Assembly (NCBI GenBank): GCA_946902985.2
Contig: OX336391.1
Coordinates: 71,897,947 to 71,961,946, forward strand
Source of the DNA: Meconema thalassinum
Taxonomy: Eukaryota > Arthropoda > Insecta > Orthoptera > Tettigoniidae
Length of the DNA: 64,000 bases
Direction: 5' to 3'
This document shows positions 43,274-54,488 of this stretch, one piece after another. The notes beneath the pieces were generated by a model, which worked only from the letters and a program-made list of their open reading frames with translations, was not told the origin of the DNA and ran no database searches. A program made the position numbers and the translations under genes. How positions within the stretch are numbered: position 1 is the first letter of the stretch; every line of letters starts with the position of its first letter.

Positions 43274-46042
43274 CTAGCAGAAGTACCCGTTCTTCGAACG
43301 GTGTTCGTTGTTAACACCAGACATTATCAATTGAGCTACTGTTGCAATGGTTAGCGGTTTGTCATTCCTTCAAGTTTATCAGAACGATGTTAGTTAACTG
43401 GGAATATCATACACACTGTTAATTTAAGGCCCTTAAAATGTAGTTTTCGGAGACCCTTTAGAGATTCCCGAATTTTGTGTCTCACATTGAGAAGCGCAAC
43501 ATATGCATTGGTCGTCCTTCTAGGATAATTTTTATATTTCGCCTATTTTAGCATATATTGAGAAGTTTTTATCTATATCCACCCTTCTACTGTATGAAAA
43601 GTACGGTGAAGAGTTTTATAAATGATTGGTGTATTGACTCTGATACCTAATTTTACGATGCACCAAGCATCCGAACACGAGGTATAGGCGTACATAAAGA
43701 TACACAGAAAGAGAGACAGACAATTCTATTGTCTACAACATATTACCCAGATATCCAAATATGGGTATATCTACCACACAGTATCAAATAAAATCATCCT
43801 TACGATGAACCCGTATGTCGACAAAAAAAAAGTTAAAATGTGCTCTCAGACTAAATTCACCTAACGTGTACTTCCTGACGTGAAATACAATTGAAAGCCT
43901 TGGAGACGAAACGCAATACACGTCACATAAAACCTGACCCTCTACGTTGTGCTAGGTGCCCATACACAGGAGGACCCCTTTCATAAATTATAAAGGCTTG
44001 TGGTGCATGAAAAGTCAGGTTCTTTAGCCTCAAATTGCCCACATTCCTAACAGCCGCAAAAAATGCTGGTTCAATTCAGGAATTTTTGAAAATAATGTTG
44101 CTGTTTGGAGATATAATAGACCTTCTGTACTATATGTCGAACGTGAAAATTGCATGAAAAAATTCTAGGTTACCCCTTCATCCCCTTAATTGCATTGATG
44201 AATTATACGGTCTACATTAGTTCCGTGATAACCTTATAGCCATTTGCAAACTTTCACAGAAATGTAATAAATGGAGTGACATTGCTTCTTACAGAAATAG
44301 AAGGAAAGTTGTATGCCACCCCTTGAGATAATGTTCTCATGGTTACCGATTTGCATTCCTTCATTAGTTTGTTAAATTAAATTAAATTAGTTTTCTGGGA
44401 ATATTTCAGAAACTGTTTGATTTAGAGCCTTGTAATATAGTTTTCGAGGACCCTTTAGGGCCCCCGAGTTTTGTTGCTGGCACCGAGGGGATTTGTCTCG
44501 TCGTTGTACGCCATAATATAATACTAATAATAATATAATATAGGGAGAAATTATAACACCTAATTTATTTTAATTTTTTTATTCAGCCAATGGCCATGTA
44601 CTTTCCTTTTCAGGACGGGTCAGGGAAGGGATATTATCAGAGAAAGAAACATTCACATCACGCATGAGCAAAATGGAAATGGCCTAACATTTAACTAAGG
44701 ACATCTATAAGAAAAGGTCAATATCCTTCAACACAAAACTAAAACATTACTGCAGCGTCATCCGTCCGGAGGTATGCTTCTGAATGCCTCACGATGAACA
44801 AAAAAGTCTTGGTCGAGAAACTGGAGGCCAAAGAAAGGTACATTTTGAGAAAGATATTGGGTTCCATCAAAGACAATGGGGAATACAGAAGACGAAATAA
44901 CCATGACCTATATACTCATGTGGAGAAGATAAGCAATGTCATCCGGAAGAGAAGGTTACCATTTTTTTGGGCATGTGAAACGAATGAGCCCAGCGAGACT
45001 GACCAACCGCAACATAACCTACTTTCAGGAGAGGAAAACAAAATGGGCCTGGTTCATTGAACTGGATAAAGATCTGAAAGAATTGGGGATTACACCAACA
45101 GACATTCAGGAGCGCGCCCCACTCAAAAGGAAACTTCAAAGCTTGTAAAGGTTTCCAAGAAAAACCGAAGCTGAAAAAGGGAAATATTTGGACCCAGGAA
45201 CGGAAGGAAGTCCACCGAGAACGAATGCGGGCGTACAGAGCGAACAGCAAAGCCAGTAGGAGACGGTTGGAATGACGCGGTCCATAGATGGCCTATACGA
45301 AATGAATGAATGAATGAATGAATGAATGAATAATATGGAGATAGGAATATAATAGACCTGCCGTACCACACCTGCAGGTGTAAATCGCGTGAAAAAAATT
45401 CTAGAGTACCCCTTGATCCCCTTAAGCGCATTATACGTATGGATGAATTTTACGGCTTAATTTGGTTCCGTGATAACCTTCTAGCCATTTGCAAACTTTC
45501 ACACTAATATAATTAATGGAATTGCATTGCGTCTTTCAGCAATAGAAGGACATCTGTGAATCCGTTGGCATGGTTACTGGCTTGCATTCGTTCATTAGTT
45601 TATTAAATTAAATTAGTTTTCTGGGAATATCTCAAAAACGGTTGGGTTTCGGTCCTTAAAATGTGGTTTTCGGGGACCCGAGTTTTGTCTCTCACATTGA
45701 GGGGTTGAAAATGACTTTTGTTTCGTCTTCTACGCCTATTTGAGCATGTATTTTAAGGGGGTAGGCCCCCTTTTATGAGAGGTACGGAGAAGAGTTACAT
45801 CAATGATTAGTGTCGTGCCTCTGATGGATATCTGTAACAAATTTTACGTTGATACACCCTGCCGTTCTCGAGTTATGAGGGAACAAATTTGTCCACAGAC
45901 AAACAAACAAACAAACAAACAGACAGACTGACAAAAAATATTTTCGCGCGCATCCATCATAAAACAGTCTGAAACGTGTAAACAACTCAAATTTCCGTAG
46001 AAATTCAGAGAAAAACACACAAATTTTCATTTTTATATTAGA
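43274..46042 (-). mobile_element. Non-autonomous Helitron-like element 1
   Basis: On the minus strand it begins A/TCTAATATAAAAATG (46042) and ends with a 6-bp hairpin (CCGTTC 43287-43292, GAACGG 43296-43301), nine bases, then CTAG/T (43274-43277). Both are Helitron hallmarks. The interior has duplicated blocks (about 44090-44510 with 45335-45720) and a nested LINE fragment. An (ACAA)n/(CAGA)n stretch lies at about 45898-45930. No helicase. Confidence 0.7.
44690..45345 (+). pseudogene. LINE RT C-terminal fragment with (GAAT)n tail
   Basis: Two overlapping frames (44794-45060, 44936-45148) together encode LINE C-terminal motifs. These are EAKERYILRKILG, then, after a frameshift, FGHVKRMSPARLTN and ERKTKWAWFIELDKDL. 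It ends in a seven-copy GAAT microsatellite at about 45301-45331. It is 5' truncated and inserted in Helitron-like element 1. Confidence 0.78.
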
Positions 46043-46054
46043 TATTATAATTTT

Positions 46055-46262
46055 ATTAATGCAGCCAAGGGCCATGTAATTTTATTTTTAGGACGGGTCA
46101 GGGAAGGGATATTGAAAGGAACCGTCCCGGCATTTGCCTGGTGGTGAAAATGGGAAACCACGAAGACCATTTTCAGGACGGCCGAGGTGGGATTAGAACC
46201 TACGCTCTCCCGATGCCAGCGAGACACGAGGTAGCGCGTTAGCTTCCTCGGCTACCGCGGCC
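46055..46262 (-). mobile_element. tRNA-derived SINE
   Basis: Minus-strand head GGCCGCGGTAGCCGAGGAAG, B-box GTAGGTTCTAATCCC, then the shared CGTGGTTTCCCATTTTCACC body and GCCGGGACGGTTCC. It is the same broad family as 17320-17822. It sits next to the right end of Helitron-like element 1. Confidence 0.72.
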
Positions 46263-46384
46263 GGTATTGCTGTCATGATTGACGTGAACGGATACGCGCG
46301 TTAACGTGCAAAGGCAATGGTTCACATCCCACTGTCACCCCCCCCCCCCCTTGAAATGGTTCTCCTCAACTCGTCCGTAAGATG
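46263..46384. other. Short spacer with C13 run
   Basis: No gene. C13 at 46338-46350. Confidence 0.6.
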
Positions 46385-46645
46385 TATACTCTGTGAGCTG
46401 CCAGAATGGGATTGACAGTTCTCAACTCGCCAAGGTTGCCAAACAGTTAGAATAACAATGGATCACACTGTACAAGCCAGTGACAAAGCTAACCTGGCAC
46501 TGACGCACGTGGGCTGTGATATTGCAACATGACATACTATGACATCAACTATGCGAACATGGATTGGTCAAGATGCAGAGGGGTCATGACTGACGTGGAA
46601 TTTCCGGCCAAGTGTCAATACCATTCTGGCAGCTCACAGAGTATA
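46385..46645. mobile_element. 261-bp MITE with 33-bp terminal inverted repeats
   Basis: Ends TATACTCTGTGAGCTGCC... are mirrored at the right end, with one mismatch in about 33 bp (extending through CAGAATGG and ATTGACA). The TA at each edge fits a TA target duplication as in Tc1/mariner-type elements. No coding capacity. The parent transposon is not in the window. Confidence 0.82.
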
Positions 46646-46962
46646 GAGATCATTATTATTATTATTGTTATTTTTGCATGACCGAAGATACCTGTTTTTG
46701 ATCGTTGGAGGTAGGTGGTATACTCCCCAATTTTGTTATAGCAAAATCAGAACTGTATTGGATAGTTTGTGGCAGAGATTTAATCAATTTTGCCTTGCAA
46801 TCATCAAATGTGATACGAGAGATCTTTGACGAGTGCTGCCAAGAAACAAACTACCACTGATCCACAGACCTATAGCAGAATGCACTGTTTACACTGGGTG
46901 TAAACAGACCACTATCATCTGAGAAGGACTGCTTACGAACTCAAGACACGGAACCATTGTGG

Positions 46963-47822
46963 TACGAGGGGCTTTCGAAAAGTTCGTTACACATGAGTAT
47001 AGTTTCTTTTAATGATTCATATAACCGCCTGAATCAATAATTTAATGAAAAGAATTATTAATAAAGTTGTTCTTGATACAGCTCGGTGTACACAACGCCT
47101 TCACAATCGAAGGACAGAGTGGCCATGACCTTCTCGGCCGATGGCGTAACTTTGAATTTCTTCTGCAACGGCGAGGATGTGTGTCTCCATTCCATATACG
47201 CCCTCTTTGTTTCCGGTGTGAAATGATGCACGCGTATCTCATCACCTGTAATGGTGTAGGTTAGGAACCCGTCGCCTTCAACAGCGTAACGCTGAAAGAA
47301 CACCAACGACGCGGGTGTCAGAGATCACCGCACCTAACGTGAGCTCAATTTCCAAAACTGCAGATCTCGCACGATGACATGAGCACTGCCTATGGAGATG
47401 CCGAACTGCTGTGCGATTTCTGGGATACACACCGTGCGATTAATGCGAATCATCTCATCGACCCGCCGAATATTGTCTTCTGTGGTCGATGTTGATGGTC
47501 TTTCTTCCCGCACGGCATCATACACATCTGTCTGACCGTGCTCAAATTGTTGGCACCCTTTCACAATTACTGACCACAGCATTACATTTGGTCCATACAC
47601 CACCTGAATTTCACGGTGAATCTCTGTGCAATTCAGGCGTTTTGCCCACAAGAATCGTACGATACCACATACTTCCACTTTGAAATATGTTTCCAGTTAC
47701 CGCGACATTTCACTCGCTCACTACGATGCAGCTCTTACCAGTACCGTAGCAGAACTGTCGCTGCGGGAAACAATACCCATGCCCTCTCTTTGGACAATGC
47801 GACATGTGTAACATACGTACCA
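46963..47822 (-). mobile_element. mariner-family transposon remnant
   Basis: The left end GGTACGAGGGGCTTTCGAAA with GTTACACATG resembles mariner terminal repeats. The right end (minus strand) keeps only GGTACGTATGTTACACATG, i.e. an eroded copy. The transposase is on the minus strand. Confidence 0.7.
47058..47678 (-). pseudogene. mariner transposase fragments
   Basis: The N-terminal part (47678-47334) holds the helix-turn-helix region: IVRFLWAKRLNCTEIHREIQ, FEHGQTDVYD, RPSTSTTEDNIRRVDEMI. The downstream part (47306-47058) has ITGDEIRVHHFTPETK and MEWRHTSSP around the first catalytic Asp. About 30 residues between them are missing and the frame changes. The second and third catalytic Asp regions are absent. 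Confidence 0.88.
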
Positions 47823-48208
47823 CTCTCTTCTGTCGCGTAATACTGTTCCCCAGTTTGATAATTGATTGTTGTTAATGATTTACTAGATACCTGCCCCGGG
47901 TTCACACGGGAGCAGTTTATGGGATAAATGATATCTTTTAGAGCTTCCGGCAATACAACTCTCTTTTAGTGTCGTAATTTTGTATTACTCGATATAACAC
48001 TTTCGTTGTAGTAATTCCATGTCAGTTTGTACGCCTTATGGTGTTTGGTGGTTTTTTCTACATTGGCACTTCTGTCTAATGTTAAGAGCAGCCCATTTTT
48101 GAGAAGGATGGTGATGAGAGGACCCATGAAGATAACAATTAGTATGCGGCCTTGCATTTCGGCCCGATTGCGTGGAAATGTAGAAGAATTATAACATGTT
48201 ATTCTAGG
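47823..48208. other. Spacer, nothing recognised
   Basis: No motif-bearing frame or repeat was seen. Confidence 0.5.
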
Positions 48209-48440
48209 CAATGCTTACACCATCACGTGGTTATGAAAACCGGACGTCCTCGGAAATGGATAATATCTTACTGCTGGACATAACTCCTCACACTTTTTGA
48301 GAATTCATAGGCAATGCTTAAACCATCCCATAATTATGAAAGCCGGACGTCCTCGGAAATGGAAAATAGCTTACAGCTGGACGTTACTCCACACCTTTTT
48401 GAGAATTCATAGGCAATGCTTAGACCATCACATAGTTATG
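48209..48440. repeat. 102-bp tandem repeat, about 2.2 copies
   Basis: GGCAATGCTTA recurs at 48209, 48311 and 48413 (exact 102-bp steps). Each is followed by ACCATC.., CCGGACGTCCTCGGAAATGG and TTTTTGAGAATTCATA. The third copy is partial. Confidence 0.88.
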
Positions 48441-49126
48441 GAATATCTGAATTAATATCATATCCTTTATGATGATTGGAAAACAAAAGAATTAACTTAG
48501 TGCCATGTTTTCAAGTTTTTTTCAATCTCGATATAAAGCCTCCAAACTTAACAACCCTTCGTTTCAGGTATCTTCCCCTTAAAAAGCCATGGTAGGTTGG
48601 CACAGCAACCTAGCAGTGAATTTATATACAGTACTAGCTGTACCCGGCATGCGTTGCAATGCCAATCAAAGAAAGTGTTGGCGTTGTAATTTTGTTTCTT
48701 GAAGTGCTTTTGGAAACAATCTTATTTCAATTTCCGTTAACAGCCTCTCAACTATCGTAAAATGGATTAAATAATTTTGAAACATTCGTGGGAGCATGCT
48801 CAACAATTCACCAACATTTCATCGTAATCGGATGAATGGGATATGAACACATACGGAATTTTGTTTAAACGATTCGTGCGCTGTCACTCATTTTTAACAT
48901 TTACTCATGCGCTACCTAATGTGCAATGGATTTACTAAGTTAGAAACCTTCACGTAAGTGTACACAACAACTCAACGAACTTTCATCGCAATCGATGAAT
49001 GATATATGAACGCATATGGGATTTTGTTGAAACGTTTCGCACTTCGTCACTGATTTGTTGCAGCTACTGGTACACTACCTATTGTAAAATGGATTTACTA
49101 GGTCGAAAACCTTCACAGGCGTGTAC

Positions 49127-51410
49127 TGTGTCCATGTGGGATTGGCACAAGATTGAACCCCTGATCCTTTATAGAGAAATATTATATGACTTTATAAAGT
49201 TAACAGAGAATACAAGAGTAAGCCCACTGGTGAGCGACCGTAGGGGCAGCTCAAGTGGAGGCAGCTGGTCAGGCCAGGCACATAAACACAATTAAAGGTG
49301 ACAGGTTAAAAGCAAAGAACCTTTATGGAAACTATTAAAACTTTAGCGAGAGTCAAAATCGAGAGGCCATAAATACCACTCGAAATTCCGATGTGCCAGC
49401 GACTTCACCAAAATTATGACTTTTCAAGAGGGCAAGCTAAGAGGAACTTTTTCTCGAGAGGCTCTTAAATCTTAACCCAGGAATGTGAAGAATCAGCAGT
49501 TTTCTCACGCACAGAGAGAGGGGATGTACCATATTAAACTTAACAAAATAAACCCACCAGAATTGTTAAATCTAAAGTGAGACAAGAAATGGGATCGACA
49601 AAAATCAGTAGGTTGGCAGGCCTGAAGAAGGCACTTGAAATACTGCAAGCTAAGAGAAATGTCATCATAAGTCAAGCGAAAGGCTATCTGCGGACGAAAA
49701 GGGTGTTTAGGCTGGCCCTGCAACGGGAATGATAACTAATTAAATTAATTAAAAATAAACTAGCGAAGGATTTTCATTCCGCCAGCCGGCAATCAAAATA
49801 TAATAACAAAAAACACTTTAAATTAAATTATGGATGAAATTAAACCACGGAATCAGAAATTCAGCTTCGACATTTTAGGAACTAATTTCTAGACAGAAAC
49901 GAATAAATAGGGAACAGTCGAGGGAAGAAGTATTCAGTTCTTGTTCAGTATCATTCATTCGAACGAAGTCTCATCAGTCTACGAGAAGGCATGCCGGAGG
50001 GCATGTCGTAGGGAAGTCTCGTCAGTCTACAAGATATAAAGTACAGTCACGTTGCGATGAAAGTTCATCAGTCGAGAGAGAAACTTTGCTAGGGGCAGGT
50101 TATACGAGAATCTTCAGAGACCACAGTTCGAGTGCTCTACTCAAGTTAGCCAGTTTTTAACAGCCTCTGTATAGGCATGTTACTTAAAAATTAATCGGTA
50201 CGAATAAGTTAGGTCTAGCCTCGGGAACGAAGTGCGCAAGTCCGCAATAAAATCATAAGCACTACAGTCAGAAACACTATAGTTCGAGTCTCGCAAGAGA
50301 CGAAACCAGTATGAAGTGCGATAGACAGTAAACAAAATCGAACGAAGTCAGCGGAATAGTATTGGTTCGAAACCAAGCCGCGTGCAAACATAGGAAAGGC
50401 AGAAGATGCGAAAGTATCTCAAGAACATTTACGGACGACGTGCGGAAAAGTAAGGACAATACAGGGGTTAGGAACTCCGAACACTGAAGGTAGAAAGAGA
50501 AATTATAGCGCGCAGGGAGAGAATAATAAATTAAAGAACAATTATCCAAGTAAAACGTCGGAGGACGTAGATTCAACAGTCAGAACATTTAATACGATCT
50601 TCAGGGAAGATCACGGTAGAAGAAAAAGGAACTATAAAATTGCGATTGTAAAGCAAACGTAAAGCGCGATAGCAGAAGGACAGATGGAACATTAATAAGT
50701 AGAGAGAAAGCTATCATAGAAAGAGGTCCGAAAAGAGACAATTACGAGCTCGGGAGTACTAGGAAGAGAGACTTACCGAAGGGCAGGAAGATAGGATCAC
50801 ACGTTCAAAGCGGTACAGGGAGAAACCATCCAGGTTATTTTCCACCAGTTGTACGCTGAGAATTGGTCCGTGTTCGATTGTAAATAGTAATTAAGTGAAT
50901 TTTTATTGTGTTTTTATAAGTGTTAAAAGTGAATTTAAGAAAATGTACCATGATCTTGTCGTGTGTAAATATAATGACCAAGTGTTTAAAAGGGTCTATT
51001 TTAATACAAAAATGAAGTGCTGAAGAAATTATGTGGGTGAAATCATCCAGAAGTCACGTCATGAGCTGAAATATGGATGAGTCAAAATGTTTACAATATC
51101 AAAGTGATTGTATCATATTATGCTATTTCAGTGAATTTATGTATAAAATATATGCCTAATGAGTAATAAACAAATATTAATATGGCAGAAGGCAACCGCC
51201 AAGACGGTTTGCAAAAATGTTAAAAATAATGATAAAAAGTGCAACAAAATGATAATAATAATAATATTGAAAGACCTTAAAAATGGTTAAATAACGATGA
51301 AATGATGATCTAAAAGGAGGAATCGAATGTAATAACGTAACTGACGAGTAAAATGCAAGCCAAATAAATGAAAGTAACGTAAATGAAACAAGCACCTTTA
51401 AAGTAATAAC

Positions 51411-51442
<32 letters not shown>

Positions 51443-53342
51443 TTGAGTTTTTCCACTCCAAAAATAAGAAATGTTGAGATTTACACTCCAAAATGTTAAT
51501 GTTGAAATAGATAATTGCATTCCGCAAAGTAATAATGAATTAATGAATGTTGATCAAAAATAATGATAATAATAAACTCGAGTTGAACGATAAAATAAAT
51601 AAAGTAATTGAAGTACGTGGAATAATTATCGAACACCAGAAAAATGAATTGTGAAGTTATGAGCTATTGAGCTACGGTAAAGTAAAATGCTAATGCGAGC
51701 AAAGTCGTGAAAGATGCTATGACGATCCAAGGTATATAAAAGTTGTGTGCCGAAAAAGGCCTATAAAGAATAAATGAGTTAAGTGCTAGCAAGTGAAAAG
51801 AATATATCCTGTGACGTGCGTAAATTTGGAGATAAAATGTATAATTGTCGGAAAGTCGTCGAAAGTTGTTGTGCGAGGGTTCGTCCCCTTGATCGAACAG
51901 GGATTCGAGTCAAGAGCATTATAGTTGAGAAGTGTTGGTATTGTTAAGCGAGGGTTTGACCCACTTAATCGAACAGGGATTCGAGTTAAGGGTATTGTTG
52001 TTGCAATCTAAGTCCCGCCGGGCAATTGCTAAATATGTACATGGAAAGTACTAGAGCTCCTACGATATGTGATTTCAACTGGAGGTCCACAGAGGTGTAC
52101 CTGAGCCCAGAATTACATGGCCTGTACTATGCCAACGACGCTATGTTAAACCGACCAAATAAAGTGTGTGGAATGAAAGGTAATGAGTTATGATCTCAAA
52201 CTATGGCACGTGTCACAAGGAAAGTGAAATGAATATGAATAAATAAGGGATAGTAATGAAATAATATGGTAGCTTGGATCCTCATAAGCTTTTGTTTTAA
52301 AGGGAAACGTTGAAAGTTCAAGTCTGTGAATGAAGCGCGAAGACGGTAATAAATCACGTTAAACGAAGGGCTCGAGCCGCTGGCCGACCGCTCCTAAACA
52401 AGAGGGAAGAATACAATAGATCTTTGTATACAAAAGTTTAGGGTGCTGAATGGATACTAGGCGTTATCGCGAAACATGCAAATTTTTAAATATGAGGTGC
52501 TATGCAATTGTGAATGAAATAATTGAATTAGCGGGTTTTTGAAAATCATCCCCACGTTAAATTTGTAAAAATCGGACAATATTTGACCATAGTAGTCAAA
52601 GATAAGTTGATCATTAAATATTCGATTCCTTCCTTAAAGATATGTGTGAAATATAAACGGATTAACTCAAATTTGAGTTTGTAAAAGTAACTGAAATGGT
52701 AAAGTAATAGCATGTGATACATTACTTATAAACCACCCTACTGCATGGAAATGATTTGTGACGGGACGTGAATTCAAGGATGGGCACGTATTTATTTTCA
52801 AAGTGTTAAATTGTTGTGAAAACTGAGGCTTTCTGATTAAAGTAACAGAATTTAAATGAATGATGATAAAGAGATTTAAAGTAAATAAAGTATGAATAAA
52901 GCCCAGAATGGATGTTAATAATACAGTTAATTGTCTGCAAAGCCTTAGATAAACATGATATAAAGTGATAGGCATGCTCTATGTCTCAGTAAATAAAATG
53001 TTGCTGAAATGAAATATAGATGAATACTCAATGATAAAGAGATACCTAACCAAGGTAACGCGATAATATAAATTTATATGAATTTATTATATATTTGATA
53101 ATTTGATGATTGGAATTTTCCAAAAATGTAAAGGTTTGTAAATTATTTGTAATATTCCTGGGAGTTTTATATAAAATAAACCCATATCACTTATAACATG
53201 TTTGTTTTCAATGTAGTCATGTAGATCCTAAAACAAGTGCCATCATATCAAATGTGAAATAACGTTGTGGGTGGACGTAACATGCCCCGAACCACACAGC
53301 TAGCCAGCACGTGATTAAGCATTTCCATATGAGATGGGTACA
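49127..53342. mobile_element. 4.2-kb ORF-less LTR-like insertion 1 (solo LTR or large non-coding retroelement)
   Basis: Begins TGTGTCCATG, ends ATGGGTACA, and is flanked by GTAC on both sides (49123-49126, 53343-53346). Removing it restores the 163-bp step of the host array. No frame above about 120 codons is seen on either strand, and no internal pair of LTRs was found by eye. It contains (AAT)n runs and a 76-bp tandem duplication at about 51870-52000 (GATCGAACAGGGATTCGAGT). TG..CA ends plus a 4-bp duplication fit a gypsy-type solo LTR or a non-autonomous element. Confidence 0.72.
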
Positions 53343-54488
53343 GTACACAACCATTCATCAATGTTTCATCGCAATCAGATGAATGGCATATGAACGCATA
53401 CGGGATTCTGTTTAAACGATACGCATGCCGTCACTCATTTGTTGAATCTACTCGTACGCTACCTATTGTGAAATAGATTTACTAAGCCTTAAATTTTCCT
53501 CGAGTGTACTCAACGATTCACCAAAGTCTCATCGCAATCGCATGAATTGTATATGAAATCATATGGGACTCTTTTGAAACGATTCGCGTGCCGTCGCTCA
53601 TTTATTGAATCTACTCGTGCGCTACCTGTCGTGAAATGCATGTACTAAGCCAGACACCTTCCCTGGAGTGAACACAACAATTCACCAGAGTTTCATCGCA
53701 ATCGAATGAATAGTATATGAATGCATACGGGACTTTGTTGAAACGATTCGCGCACCATCGCTCAATTGTTGAATCTACTCGTGCGCTACCTATTGTAAAA
53801 TGGATTTACTAAGCCAGAAAACTTTCCCGGAGTGCACATAACAATTAACCAAATTTCATCGCAATCGGATGAATGGTATATGAACGCATACGGTATTTGG
53901 TTGAAACGATCCACGTGCCGTCGCTCATTTGTTGAATAAACTCGTGCGTTACCTATTGTAATATGCATGTACTAAGTCAGAAACCTTCCCTGCAGTGTAC
54001 ACAGAAACCCACCCAAATTTCATCGCTTTCGTACGAATGGTATATGGTCGCATATGGTACTTTGTTGAAACGCTGTTCGCATTGTCGCTCATTTGCTGAA
54101 TCTACTCGTGCGCTACCTATTGAAAAGTGGATGATCTAAGCAAGAAACCTTCCCTGATGTATACACAACATCTCATCCAAGTTTCATCGCTATCGGACGA
54201 ATGGTATATGAACGCAAACGGTACTTTGTTGAATCGCTTCGCACGCCGTAGCTCATTTGTTGAATGTACGCGTTCGCCACCTATTGGAAAATGGATTTAC
54301 TAAGTTAGGAAGCTTCCCTGAAGTGACCACAACATCTCACCCAAGTCTTATCGCTATCGGACGAATGGTATATGAACGCATACGGGACTTTGTTCAAACG
54401 TTTCACGTGTCGTCGCTCATTTGTTGAATCTACTCGTGCGCTACCTATTGTAAAATGGATTTACTATGCCAGAAACCTTCCCTGGAGT

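Noticed and set aside
49960..50090. Further hammerhead-like cores on the minus strand (three GACTGA(T/C)GA occurrences)
   Set aside because: The CTGATGA-like strings are not followed by a paired stem II and GAAA at the required distance. Only two base pairs could be formed.
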